Assembly: GCF_011386835.1 (NCBI RefSeq)
Contig: NC_088809.1
Coordinates: 19,512,567-19,576,566 of the forward strand
Origin: Chrysemys picta bellii
Taxonomy: Eukaryota; Chordata; Testudines; Emydidae
DNA: 64,000 nucleotides
Reading direction: 5' to 3'
Below, in pieces: positions 1-12,100 of this stretch (positions are counted from its first letter, which is position 1; every line of letters begins with the position of its first letter). The notes beneath the pieces are model-generated. The model searched no databases, was not told the origin of the DNA, and saw only the letters and a list, made by a program, of their open reading frames with translations. The translations under genes and the position numbers were made by a program.

Positions 1-939
1 ATTGGACCCTCCTGCAAACAAAGGCTGGAAAAGAACAATAAAGCCCAGCCGTGGACTAATCTGCAGCAGCTGCTCCCTCTGCCAGGGGAGGCTCCGATAC
101 ATCATCCCTCCAGCCAGGCAGAAAGCATGTGGCTCACCGAGATTAAGTGAAAACAACAACAGAGCATTGTAGTGCCGGCGGAAAGAGGAGATTTTGGAAG
201 CCGCCTCGGTGCCCCTGCCTGCCGCCTGCTGAATGACAGAATGATTATTAAAGATGATCGAGATAAAGCTTTGCATAAATGGGTCCACAGGCTGCCTCAG
301 CCCCATTTCCACTCAACAAAATCCCATCGACAGCATGTGGAGCGCCCTCCACAGGGCACCCTGGCCCTCTTAACATTCAAGCTGTCCTCCAGGCAGTGCA
401 TCGTCCTGCTGCTACTCTGTTCTTCCCTGGTGCAATTACATTCAGGAGTAGCAGCCTCCTTACCGATAGGAGACCTCTGAGCCATTGGTGTGCAAAGGTA
501 AAGAGGGCGTGAGGGCCAGGCGAGGGGGTAAACGGTTGGGCCAGGGTTCATATCTGGAGCAGGCGTTGGAGGGGAAGGATTGGGATTTGATGGCTCTGAA
601 ATCTCTTGTGAAATTTTGGCCCCAAGTGGTGGAAATCTCACAAGGTCAGCTGATCCCACAGGGTTTTCAGTCCTATCCAAAGCAGGCCCCTTCCCCGTTC
701 AGTTCCAACCTGGAACCAGAACCACATGTTGTATGAAGGGACAACTCAGTGCAACCAGAAGAAGACAATTTACGAGACTGCAGGACGGGAACTTGCTGCT
801 TTGATTAACTGCATCCCAAGAAAGTGGAGAGGAAACTACCACTGAAGGGAGGGGTGGGGCATGGCTCCATCCCATAATACTCCTTACCCCAACTTCTCCA
901 GTATGGTGAGGACACTGAGGCAGGGGAACTTCATTTAGG
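1..939. other. Downstream flank of SRRM3, no gene recognised
   Basis: I see no gene here. The short open frames on both strands lack family resemblance or splice context. The first 330 bases read as unique sequence with several TAAT/ATTA-type AT motifs (around 235-275) and no repeat signature, so this could be a conserved non-coding element. That is only an impression from composition. In human the gene downstream of SRRM3 is HSPB1; no HSPB1 exon is visible here. Confidence 0.4.
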
Positions 940-2000
940 TGTTGTGATAAGCCAAGGCCTAGGTGTCAGCTGAGAATTGACAAACTCACAGCTGGAAGCC
1001 AGGCCAGTTCACTTGTGTACTAGTATAGATCAAAGGGATTATTAAATAGATAAGAATGTATTTGGGGTTTTAAACGTCATGAAAACTAATGCGATGCTGC
1101 ATGTATTGTTTTCACTTATCTGTATCCTGTTAGAATGTAATGGCAAACATTGATGGCTCATTTAGTTACAGGGGTGTTACAATGTCAAACAAGGAAGAAG
1201 CCTTGTGTAATGCCAGTGAAGAACTTTAACAGGACAGTGTTAATTCTTGTGCATTTGAAGGCAAGTGGTCATTGTGCGTGATGGTCCGAGATCATCAACG
1301 TCTCTACATGCATGCCCCTCTCTCCATCCTCAAAGAAAGAGCCCATGTGGGTAGTGACCCGGTCAGCTTGGTTTCTGTGAGAAGAAGCTATAAGTAGGGA
1401 CACAAGAGAAAATTTTTCATCTCTGGACTGTTTGGACTCTAACTGAGTGAGAAGACTGAGATCCTCATAGTTCTTCTGGGTAGCCCTGAGACCCTTTCGG
1501 GAAACTGGCAGATTACTACACTTCTGCTACCATTTGGAATTATAGACCATGACTCGCCTATAGATATATTTTACCTGCTTTAACCTCTCAATAACTCTTA
1601 CTTCCTTTTCTTAGCTAATAAACCTTTAAAATTGGTTACTGGCGTTGTCTCTGGTGTGAGTTCTGGGATGCAAATCAACCAGGTGAGTGGGACTGGGTGG
1701 AACCTGGTGTTTTTGTGAGGAAATGACCATTTATCAGCTAGTCCAGCTTGCCTGGGTGGCAAGCTAGCCCGGAGTCTCTAAAGGGACTGTCTGTGACTCC
1801 ATTAGAAGACTTCCATAGTACTTTGGGAGTTCACATTTATTACTGGGTTGGTGAAATCTAATTCTAAAACGTGCCACCAGTTGGGGGGTTGTGCTGCTTT
1901 TTGACATTCTGCCCTGAGGTTGGCACTATGGTCGTGACTCACTCCAGACACGTGTGTTTATTATGCTGTCTAGTCTTGTGTATCGATCATGCTGTTAAGT
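940..2000 (+). mobile_element. LTR-like interspersed repeat
   Basis: This reads like the U3-R-U5 arrangement of a reptilian long terminal repeat. A TATA-type motif lies at 1389-1394 and a polyadenylation signal AATAAA at 1617-1622, about 230 bases later, followed by a GT-rich stretch. No gag, pol or env coding sequence is visible next to it, so it would be a solo or decayed copy. Ends and target-site duplication could not be fixed by eye. Its orientation is opposite to SRRM3. Confidence 0.5.
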
Positions 2001-3389
2001 ACAGAGCAATGGGGCTCTAGGAGCCTATGCAAAGCCTGTATGTGTATCCTCTGTGCTACACCCATCATGTGCCCCTGAAGAGTTAACGTGTGAACCCAGA
2101 GTGCCAACATGGCTAGAACTCTGGGAAGGGTGTGCATAAGCTTCTGAGGAGGCCAGCTCTGGTCCTCAGGCTGGGTCGTTGAACCATAGAGGTCTCAGCT
2201 CTCAGGAGAGAGTGCTAGACAGAGGAGCTGTATCCTGAGATTGTGCCTAGAAACCCCAAGTGAGGGGCAGTTCCTGGACTCTGCTCAGAGTCTAGAGGCT
2301 TAAAGTATGTGGCAGATCCTGGGCTGGGGTAAATTCTCATGGTGCTGCTGACGCCACTGGAGCCCAGTCACTTTTCAGCAGCTGAGGGTCTGCCCCTGAT
2401 GTTTCCTGAATGGTGACATCTGGCAGGGCAGTGACTGGTGGGGGAAGGAGTATGTGGCGGTAACCCCATCTGGGCTATCAACGGGGTTTGAACCTGGAAC
2501 CTCCACTGCTAAAAGCTTGGGCCTGTACTGCTGGAGAAAAAAGGAATGAGTCCATCTGCGGGAACCTGTTATCAGCTGATGTGGACCTGAAGGCGGACAA
2601 AGACACCAGCGCCCCAGTTTTACAACCTGCATGGGCCCTCATCAGAGTAGGAACTCAGGACTTCCAGTGCTTAAAGCACGCTTCTAGGAAACAGCTGTAG
2701 TACACGCTTCGCTTATCCTCCTGGGGGGGCTGGAGCAGGACAAAGTCCTATGCTCCCTTAGCGCATATGATGCCAGGCACCTCTAGGGTGACACCACCGA
2801 TCTGACTAATTCCCTGTGCAAACTCAAGGAGAAGGAACGGCTTATAAGTGAGGTGTAAAGAGAACCATGGAAAACTCTGGAGAGCAAGAAGGAGGACCAA
2901 TAAGGGATATGGGAGGAAGTGATCAAAGAGAGACTAAAAGAAAAGTGGGGGGGAAAAATCAGGAACTGAAACTTACAGGAATAAATACCAACGCAGCAGC
3001 AAGGTGGTCATTCCAGGGACCTGTTGAATTTATCAGAGCACAAATGCAAGAAGGATAAGAAAAGTAGAAGTGCCGTGTATGCCCAGGGGAGAAATTCACT
3101 TCTAGAGCTGAAGGTCCCGCACTAGGCCTCAGTGAATTTCACCCAGAGCAAGAGGAGTTTTTGCGCTGCAGGGTTCCACTGAGATACATCAGGAAAGCAA
3201 AGATCTATAAATCAAATGCTTAGAAGTGATCCGGGGCCGCTGCATGGACAAGGCATTTGAACTTCTTTCTCAAAGGAAGGTTGGAAGAAGAGACCCTGGA
3301 GGGATTCTAGCTGGGGAAGAATGGGCAAGGTGAAGGTAACCGAGGTGGTAGCACATAGGACTAACTGGGCAATGGTTTTCCCATCGCAT
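2001..3389. other. Flank without recognised gene
   Basis: No exon or convincing open frame is visible. Apart from a possible tRNA-like SINE near 2470-2560, I see nothing that explains this stretch. The left part may be the continuation of the neighbouring LTR-like repeat. Confidence 0.35.
2470..2560 (-). repeat. Possible tRNA-like SINE fragment
   Basis: On the minus strand a B-box-like segment (GGTTCCAGGTTCAAACCCC) follows a tRNA-like stretch, as in the head of a tRNA-derived SINE. There is no intact cloverleaf, so it is not called a tRNA gene. Confidence 0.3.
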
Positions 3390-3740
3390 GAGGAATTCTG
3401 AGATTTTTGAAAAATGTTCCCGTCCTGGAGCAGGATGAAAAGTCAGTCTTGAAAATGTTCTGAACCAAACATTTTCCTGTTTGGGTCAATCAAAACGTTT
3501 CCTTTGGATTTTCAACCTGCTTTTCTTTCTTCTCACCTTGTCTTAGTCTGAAGTCGCTAACATTTTTGGAACCAAAAATCATTTTGCCTCAAAAGACAAG
3601 ACAAACTTTCCTGTTCAAAAAAGTTGGAATTTTTTGCAAAAAATGTTTGCAGTGGAAGATTTAAACTAACCCTGGTTCATGAACAGTTTTAACAAATCGG
3701 CATTTTTTTGGCAAACAATTCTCTGACCAGCTCTAGTGGC
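3390..3740. repeat. AT-rich interspersed repeat (GAGCTGG-end family), copy 1
   Basis: The stretch is an AT-rich island full of short words such as AAAATGTT, TTTTGGAA and CATTTT. It ends at about 3727 with GACCAGCTCTAG. The same word content and the same CAGCTC/GAGCTG edge recur at 24300-24990 and 30425-30895. The copy at 30 kb has recognisable inverted ends, which suggests a non-autonomous DNA transposon family. Confidence 0.5.
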
Positions 3741-3949
3741 CCTCCAGTGGGAGTCTGGGGTGGAAGCATAAAGGGGAATCGCCGAGCAAGGCTATGTCTT
3801 TGGAATTCAGGTCGGGATTTTGACATTCCTCCCCATAACTCTGAGGGTGTATATACGTTTTGGTAGGACCTAGAGCCCTCAACTCTCACGCTGAATGGCA
3901 TTCCCTGCCTGCAGGCGTTTACGGTCTAAATAAGCAAGACTCACAAAGG

Positions 3950-4070
3950 GAGAAACTGAGACACAGAGCGAGGGGATGTGACTTACCCAAGGCTACGCAG
4001 CAGGGTAGTGATAGGGTCAGGAACGGACCTCGCATCTCTTAACACCTAGTCCAGTTCTTGCTACGCTAAA
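3950..4070 (-). repeat. MIR/CORE-like SINE fragment
   Basis: The + strand shows the reverse complement of the MIR-type core: GAAACTGAGACACAGAGCG, then GTGACTTACCCAAGGCTACG, then a degenerate B-box region. The element therefore lies on the minus strand. It is diverged and lacks clear ends. Confidence 0.6.
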
Positions 4071-4079
4071 CCCTGCTGT

Positions 4080-5299
4080 CTCCCTTGGTCCAACATGGGT
4101 CAGGCTCCTCGCTCATATACATCAGTCTGTGCCATGGTGCTATGTGGATATAAGGGATGTCACTAGGTTGTAACTAACCCTTGCACGGCCATGTCCTGAA
4201 ACAATTCTGTTCTGGACGGGTAGCTTATCCCCTGGCTCGCCCCCCATGGCACTCAGGATAAAACCCTTTCCCTTAAACTGGGGAGCAGGCAGTCACCCCC
4301 TGAAGTCAATGGGAGTAGGCGGCTGAATAAGTGCTCCCCAGGGCCAGTGTGGGGTTCACAGCCCGGGCCTGAGAAGAGGCCTGCGACCAGTACGTACTCG
4401 ACTCTCCGCAACCTTTTGCATTGGGTAAGGAATGGCTACTCACCAGGGCAGGAGGAAGGGAACCAGGTGCTGGGTTCTCTGATGCACACAGCCCCCCCCC
4501 AAGCTGGCGGATGAAATGAATTCCCCGAAAAAGGCAGCACCAGTACTGGAAGACGAGCTCCCCGGCTCAGCCTGCCACGCTGGGGGACGCAGCGCCTGGG
4601 GCCCAGGTCCTGGCATGGGCCATTCTCATGGTGAGCAGATGCTACCACGGCCAGTAGTGTGACTTGAGGGCATGTAACTGTGACTCCTGTGAGCTCCGCT
4701 GCACCGAGCGTAGCGTTAGGACGGGCAAAGACTCCGCCGCCGTGCTGGAACGTGCTGCTATTCTACGGGGGGCGACTTGCCACGGAGCTGCCACGCTCGT
4801 CCCGCCGGGAGCAGGTCAGAATGCACAGGGTTCTGCAAAGCACCTATGTGGGATTGGCTGCACAGCTGGGGTGCTCACGGACCTTCCAACCGCACCCAAA
4901 ACCAGACGCGCTCTCCATAACTTTTCAGCGGGGCCTGCATGGCAGCCGGGTGCTCTCTTGTCGGCCACGGTCCCAGAGATTTGCTGACGGCATCAGCACC
5001 CCTCAGCTGGCTTCTTCGCCGGCCATCAGCAGAGGAGAACTTTGTTCAGTGGAGGCTCGTGGGGCGTTGTGTAGCTCCGGGAGGTGGGGGATGTCCCAGG
5101 CCGCCTCCCGTGGGCCGATCCAGGCCCAAGCAACTGGAGATGGCCCAGCTCAGCCAGGGATTCGACGTGGACGCAGCGACTCCTCCGCCATGCCAGTGTC
5201 CAGGAAGAGCTGGTACGTTTCTCTGGCTTGCATCAATCCCGCAGAGCTAGTGTCCCCTGCCACCCCCTCCCCCACCTCCTCGTACCTGCTTAACCCCCC
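4080..5299. other. CpG-richer flank, no gene recognised
   Basis: The segment 4660-5200 is noticeably richer in CG dinucleotides than its surroundings. Long open frames on the + strand here (up to about 220 codons at 4680-5339) are what GC-rich non-coding DNA gives, and they resemble no family I know. It could belong to the 3' UTR of SRRM3 or be a small CpG-rich regulatory segment. Confidence 0.3.
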
Positions 5300-5985
5300 C
5301 TCCAAAATGTATACAGTTGTGCTCAGAAAAATAAATTAAATGAAATAAAGCGTAAGGACCTTTTGACAGGCTTGAGCAATATAAATAGAAACAATCCACC
5401 CCCCGCCCCTCGTTGTTCAGGAAAGGCCCCTCTCCTCTTTCCTCCTCCCCCCGTCACCCCCTTCTGGAGGGTCAGGTCCAAGGTGTCTGTTAAATATTTT
5501 GTTCCTTTGCTCCATGTCCCCCTCCCCCATCCTGGCATTTGTTTGTAGAAATGAGAAGCTCCCCCCCCCCCAAAAAAATTCATGACGTTTTGGAGTCCGC
5601 CCCGCCCCTGGTGCTGGGCAACTGCAGGGTTGTATTTGCCCAGTCACTGGTGCCTGCTGGGGGTAACATCAGCCTGGTCCCCTCCTCCACTCTGCTGCAT
5701 GCGCCTTCAGCCAGGACAACACGGGGGGCTGGGCGCTGTCTGCGTCCCACTCGGCTGCCTCGAGGGCTGGCTGTTAGCAGTTGCCCCTGGCCGCACCCCC
5801 CGCCCCGATCAGATGTCTCCCCCGGCGGCTCCTTCTCCCTCCTCGAGGAGAAGGTGAGGATGTGCTGGAAGGACCCGGCCGCCTGGGGTGGGAGGGGTGG
5901 GCACGGAGGCTGGTGCCGGGTGGGGCCTGGGCGCCCTAGAGCCAACGGGGTCAGGGGGCGAGAGGGGGGCATGCCTGGTGCTGGC
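5300..5985 (-). other. SRRM3: Probable SRRM3 3' UTR (at least the proximal part)
   Basis: This lies directly downstream of the SRRM3 stop codon. On the transcribed (minus) strand it holds a U-rich patch with three ATTTA pentamers, visible as TAAAT on the + strand at 5332-5336, 5337-5341 and 5382-5386. These are typical of AU-rich 3' UTR elements. I did not see a canonical AATAAA on the minus strand between the stop codon and about 2100, so the 3' end of the transcript is not located. Confidence 0.5.
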
Positions 5986-6196
5986 TCAGAACCCAGCGCT
6001 CTCCGAGCTGCTGCGGCTGTTGTAGCTGGGGCTCGGGCTGGGGCTGCGAGAGCGGCTGTGGGGGCTGCGAGTCCGGCTCCGGCTGGTACTGTAGCTGTCG
6101 TAGCTCCGGCTGTAGCTCCGGCTGTAGGAGTAGCTGCTCAGGGAGCTGGAAGAGGAAGGGCTGGGTCTGTAGTAGGGGATCGGGCGCTTGCGGGCA
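5986..6196 (-). CDS. SRRM3: SRRM3 terminal coding exon: end of eMIC domain, RS tail, stop
   Basis: Last coding exon (residues 492-560). The acceptor reads CTTTGCAG on the minus strand, immediately right of 6196. One base completes the codon split with the previous exon (AG+T, Ser). It then encodes [18 protein letters not shown], the most conserved stretch of the eMIC domain. A Tyr/Ser/Arg-rich tail follows (repeats of [23 protein letters not shown]) and the protein ends in SSSESAGF. The stop TGA is the complement of 5986-5988. The eMIC domain is known to engage early 3' splice-site recognition factors and drive microexon inclusion. A 341-codon open frame on the opposite strand is a shadow of this repetitive exon. 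Confidence 0.93.
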
Positions 6197-9100
6197 CTGC
6201 AAAGGAAAGGGAAACTGAGTCAGGGCCAGGCAAGGCAAGACAGCGAGTTGGATTTGGTTCTGGGCTTTGGCTTGAGCACAGAGGGGGAAGCTGGGGGGGG
6301 AGGGAGGGGGGCGGCTCTAGTTTAGGGCCAGCTAAGCCCCACGTTAACTTCACAAACAAGTTTAGATTCAGAGCTGGAGCCAAATGTCCGAGCTCAATAG
6401 GCGGGACCCAGGGCCAGAACTCTGCCCAACACAGCAGTTTCATGGCGTGTCTCCAAAGCGGCAGGCCTGGCGGGCAGTCGGTGCTGCTGCTAGGGGACAA
6501 GAGGCCCTGGGGGCCGTGGCTCACACCCGTGCATTGCAGAGGCTTGAGCGCCCTGCTGTGTTAATCTCCTCTGAGGCATCGCCTCCCCAAACCCCCCGGC
6601 CAGCCCCCTGGCTGCCCCCACCATGCCCAAGCCGTGCCCCTGGGGTGTTAGTCCTGGATTAGGCAGCTATGACAGAGCAGGAAAAAGGTTAATTGTAGCC
6701 TGTGGTTTTTTTCCCCCTGACACCAAAGAGTTAAAGCGGCTGAAAAACAGAAGTTAGGGATTAGTGGGAGGGCCGGGGCAGGGGGCCTGGGAGGGCTGAG
6801 CTGCTGCCCTGGGGGGGGAGCGCAGAACAAACCTGCCCTTGGTTCTCCCCAGTCCAAAGGGGAGGGGCAGCCGGTAAAGTCTCTCCCTGCTGTGGGGAGA
6901 GGGCCAGCACCCCCGAGGCATTGTGAGAGGGGAAGAAACGAAGGGGCAGCTAAGAACTGAGGGAAAGGAGAGCGGGTTTCCTGGAGGATTGGATCTCTTC
7001 ACCCCACAGCTCCCTGGTACCTTTTATGGGCCCCCAAACCCTCCCCCATGGAATCTGTGACCTGCAAACCTTCCCCATGGAGCCTAAGGCCCTCAAATCT
7101 TCCCTCCTGGGCCCTGTGGCCTCCAAACCCTCCCCCTTGACCGCCAGACACTGCTAGGATGCTCTCTCATGGACTTCCATGTCCTTCCCCATCGGCCTCC
7201 AGGTGCCTTTCGCTGGGGGTCCCCTAAACCTGCCCCAATTGCCCTCCACCCCACCCCCTTCCTCATCACCCTGCCCCATGAGCCTTAAGCCCTTCCTCAG
7301 CTGGCCTCCCGCCAGCACAGTCCCCATTCAGCCCGCCTCACGCCTCCGCTCAGCCCCATTCACAAACGCCTCGCCCCACCCTAGACTCAGAGGGCAGCTC
7401 CGGCGGGGGGCGCCTCAGGGTGTTGGCCCCCAGCTGCAAGGCTCTCTGCAGCCGGCAAAGGCAGGGAGCCAGGATGCTGGCCCCGGAAGCCCACTCGGTC
7501 AGAAGTCACAGTCCATCCCCCCCACATTCGCAGGCTCAGGCCAGTGGGGCTGGGGCTACCAGCAGGCAGTGACCGGGTGAGGAAGGAGTGAATGTCACCA
7601 ACACACCCCCGCCCCCCGGCACACCGCCCGCCCCAGTGAGTGGTGTTAGTGGGAGCGAGAGCGCGAGACAGACGGCACAGACACAGCGTCGCGCTGAAGG
7701 CCTCACACTGTGAATTCAGGGAGACACGGGGAGGGGGGTCCTGGGCACCGTGGTAACCAGGCCCGCGGCGACGCTCTCCACGAGGAACCTTGAGACGGGC
7801 TGGAAAAGGAGAGGTTGGCATCAATAATGGAGGGCGAGGAACAGGTCAGACAAACACCCGGGGCACAGATGCAAACGCGGACGCTCCAGGTGCCTGCTGA
7901 ATCATCCCGTAGGCTGGCGGGGGGTTTGGTGCTCCTTTGCAAGCAAAAGTCCCTGAGGCATCATCCCATGTGTCTATGGCTGCCCCATTCCTGCAGTATC
8001 TGGGCACCTCGCCAGCTTTGCAGCACTGCTGTGAGGCAGAGCCAGGCTTTCAGTCCCCATTTTTACAGAAGGGAAACTGAGGCACAGATAGGCGACGTGA
8101 CTTGCCACAGGTCCCACAGCAAACCTGGGGCGGGGCAGGGCAGGGAACTGAGCGCAGGGCTCCCACATCCTAGGCTCATGCGCTAACCCTCGGGCCTATT
8201 TGGGCCAAATGCCCCATTTCTGCCTCTATCCACCTCCCAGCCTAGCCAACCCCAAACAATCGGACTCAGGTTCCCCCCCAAAATCATGAGATTGGCTTTA
8301 AAAGAAAAAAATCGCACAATTGTGACTACAGTAAATGGCAGGGGCTGTTTCGTTGCTGGTTGGGTTTTATGCCTTCAGGGGGTCACGGTTTCAGGCTTTT
8401 TCCCACCAGCGCAAGGGTGAGGCGCTCCCTTTTCTTAAAAAAAATTAAAGCTGAGATTCGCTGTAATCACAGGACTCCAGCAGCTGGGGCTTTAAGAGAC
8501 CCACCCAGCACTGCGAGACTGCTGGTAAAATCATATGGCTGGGAAAGGCTGCACCAGGGCTGGAATCCACTAACACCATGGGGCCCCCACCCAGGTCCCT
8601 TGTGTGGCAATCCTATCCAGTCCGTATCTTACCTTGTGGGAGGCAGGGAAGGGACACAGCAGGGCATGTGTCTAGGGTGATTTGGAGGACCAGGACTGAG
8701 CACCACAATAGGACTGTGGGCCCAATTCTGCACTGCCCTGTGACAACGCCCATGACCTCCCCGGGGGATGCAGGAAGTGCAAGCCACCAGCAAGCTTGCC
8801 TTGTTACTATAAATCCTATAAACTCGCGTCTAGGTGACTCGTGGGGGTGCTGGGGTGGAACGGCGCAACAAGCCCCCCAAAGCCTCCCTCTGATGCTGGA
8901 AATGCAGGGCCTGGTGAGGCCGGAAGCTGCGCTGCAGAGGTTTGAAACTAGCCTAGGTCTTACATCGGGGACTCTCTGCCCGTCCCATCCAATGGGCGTC
9001 ACTGCAGCCGAGAGAAGGCGCCAGATGGCTGGGTCCCCGCCTTGCCCTCTGGAGCTGGTGCCATGGTACCATTGCGCTCTCATTCATGGAAAGGGAAGCT

Positions 9101-12100
9101 GCCAGTGGCCTCACCCCACCCATACACCCTCCAGTGGCTGATGCCATTACAGCCCAGAGCGCCAGTGCAGATGGGATCACAGGACACTGGAGCATCCCAA
9201 AATCCCAGGGGAATGAAAATACAGCACTTTTTTATGGGGCGCTACATCCATTCTCGTCAATAGGGTCTCACAGCCAGGCCCTGTAGGTTTCACACACTGA
9301 GAAATCAACCCATCTGGCAAACTTCCAGTACCTCCCCTTCATGGAGGAAAAAACCCATTAGATCTGAAAGGCACCTTCAAGAGACGATGGCTTAATTACA
9401 CTTGGGGATGGGGGACGGGCAGAACCCCAGGTGAGCTCTGTACAGTACCGTAGCAATAAGCCATGGCCGTAACACGGATTATACACACGCTCATCACACG
9501 CGCAGGAAAGCAAGTTACTGCTCCGTTCCCAATGGGGTCACCTCACAACACAGCTTCTCTTTTGCACTAACTATTTGACTTGCTTCATCAACCTGACCCT
9601 GCAAACCCACACCTGCGTAACTTCAAGTTTGGGTGCGTAGCTCTTTGCCCGGCGGGGGCCTGGGTACCCGTGATGGCATGTGGTGCTCTAAAGATATGGG
9701 GCCAAACTTCCTGCTGGTGCAAACGGGTGAACACGCCTTCGACTTCAGTGGTGTTTTGCCCATTTACATCAGCAGGGAAACTGGCCCATAATAAGGCAGG
9801 ACTGCACTACTCTAACATAGCAAAGCCAAGTGAGTTACAGGGGTCAAGAACACCAGCATTTCACACCATCGTGTGTTTCGTTGGCTTCATATACAGAAAA
9901 GCTATAGGAGAAATCCACCGACAGCTTTAGCTCAGGGGTTCTCAAACTTTTGTACTGGTGACCCCTTTCACACTGAGTGCGACCCCCCAATAAATTAAAA
10001 ACACTTGTTTATATATTTAACACCATTATAAATGCTGGAGGCAAAGCGGGGTTTGGGGAGGAGGCTGACAGCTCGCAACCCCCCCAGGTAATAACCTCGT
10101 GACCCCCTGAGGGGTCCCGACCCCCAGTCTGAGAACCCCTGTTCTATCTCATTGCACTGGTACTAATTTTCCTCTCCTCTCCCCCTCTTAAGCCTTGAGT
10201 CTCATTGTCATGGGCAAGTTAGTGCTACAATTCTCACCACATGGCCTACGGCTGGTTTGCCATAAATCCAGCTGTCCAAGTATTAAGGCCCAGTATCTCA
10301 CAATTGACAGTAGCTAGAGACAAACAGGTTAGAAAAGGCAAATCTCAGTTTGAGGTTTAAGTTTCTAGCTCTGAACAAGGGTCTAGACTTTCAAACTGGG
10401 TCGGGTCTCAGATTAAATATTGGAATTTAGGACTGGGCTCCGTTGAATTTCAAAGAGGGGGAGATTCTGCATTTACACTCGAGAGAAACAGATCTGGGGC
10501 AGGATCTTTGCTTTACAATATAAATAAAATGATGTTAAAAGAAAATCTGTATTTATTTACTTCTTTTGAAGGAGCTTAGAAGCTTGTAATGTTGGTATCT
10601 ATCTATCTATGCCCATACGCACTCATCTATCTATCTAGCATGAGGCCCACGGTTTGCCACAGAGGCCTTGTCTAGACTAGGATTTGGACAGTGCTAGCTA
10701 ACACATGTTAACAGCCTAGTGTAGACAAAGCAGTGAACCTTTAACACCTGGGAAATTGATTGAATTAACTCTCTCTTTGCTGACCAGCTGCAGCTACCTG
10801 GGCTCTGTCTTTGCAGAGGAGCAAAGGGCGTTTTGGGGCAGACACTGGGGGGGTTGAGGCTATCAGTGAATGAGTAAAACCCCTGAGCTGAGCCAGACCT
10901 GGACTCCCCGGGCTGAGCCCCTGTACCGTGAGAGCTACCTTGTAATTCTTCTGGGCTCCATGAAGCTGGGAGAGTCACGCCGCCTCTTCCTGATAGGGGA
11001 ATAGCTTCTGGAGCGACGCCTGGCCCGGGCAGGATCCGTGTCACTGTGCCGTGTTCGGGGCTCGTTGTCTTTCTCTCTGGATCCAAACCACACATGTTAG
11101 CTGGGTCTGCATGCACCATGGTGTGTGCGCGTCTGCTACAGGCCTATACGTATGCCCTGTGTGAGCTGTGGCTGTGAGAGTCCATATTTACTTGTGTATA
11201 CGTGCTGACCCCATAGGTGGGTCATGTGTGGGAACGGAACCCAGGACCTGTGGAGTTAAAAACCCAAACCTCTGTTGGTTGAGCTAAAGGAACAGCGCCG
11301 GTAGTTTGGAGGCAGTAGCAGACTCATAAACCCCTTGCCTTGTCTAGCTACTAGGGCGACGAAGAACCACCCCATGTTAGCCTAGGTTACAGCTGTGACC
11401 GCACATGGCTTCCATGGGTAATACAGAAGTTGGCGCTGGAACAGGTCTATTTGGTCCCATCTCGTCCACCTCACAGGGGCCAGTGCAGGACTCTGACCGC
11501 TTTAACTGTCCCACGAGATGGGGCTTCCATGGCTTGTCCACCTGTGTGTATCTACACCCAGCCATGTGGGCAGGCTGGCGGCAATGGGGCTAGCCCTGGG
11601 GACCACGCTGAAGCCTCAGCTAGTGCAGAATGGGGCAGCGTCTCTATGGAGCTGGTCACCCCCAAGCTGCCCTGGTTGCCCTCAGATTTTCACCACCCCC
11701 TTCCTGATCCATTAAGCCCTGTGTGGTTTGGGTGCAGAGCCTCTTAGAGATGCTGGTCTCGCTCCCTGGCCTCCTTACCCCAGCCACTGAGCTCAGCCGG
11801 GAGACTGGAGCTAATTACCCCTTGACGAGCATGTACAGAGAAGGGAAAAGATGTTCCCAGTGAAGGATGTGGTTTCCTTCACCTTGGTCTGACAGAGATT
11901 GGTGCCCTTCTGGGACATTTATTTACTCGGGCCTCTCCTGATTGGATGGGTTGGTGTGTAAGGCACTCAGGCCTCTCCTGATTGGATGGGTTGGTGTGTA
12001 AGGCACTCACGCCTCTCCTGATTGGATGGGTTGGTGTGTCAGGCCCATGTCTCCATGGCTACATCTGTCCCCATGTGTGTGCTGGTGTCCTTGTGCGTGT

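Larger units (their letters stand above)
6197..10938 (-). other. SRRM3: SRRM3 intron between last two coding exons
   Basis: Intron of 4742 bases. It holds a MIR-like SINE (8055-8200), a copy of the ATCATGAGATTGGC repeat (8275-8515), a hAT-type element (9933-10141), a TATC/ATCT microsatellite (about 10598-10638) and a small inverted-repeat element (10666-10730). The stretch 6197-8050 is GC-rich with C-rich and G-rich tracts and I see no gene or repeat in it. The stretch 8520-9930 shows nothing I recognise. Confidence 0.75.

Noticed and set aside
4680..5339. 219-codon open frame on + strand in CpG-rich DNA
   Set aside because: No family resemblance, no plausible splice structure, and two other overlapping frames are equally open. 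GC-rich non-coding DNA explains it.
5539..6564. 341-codon open frame on + strand
   Set aside because: It is antisense to the repetitive RS-coding terminal exon of SRRM3. The Ala/Val/Gly-rich composition is the expected complement of RS codons.
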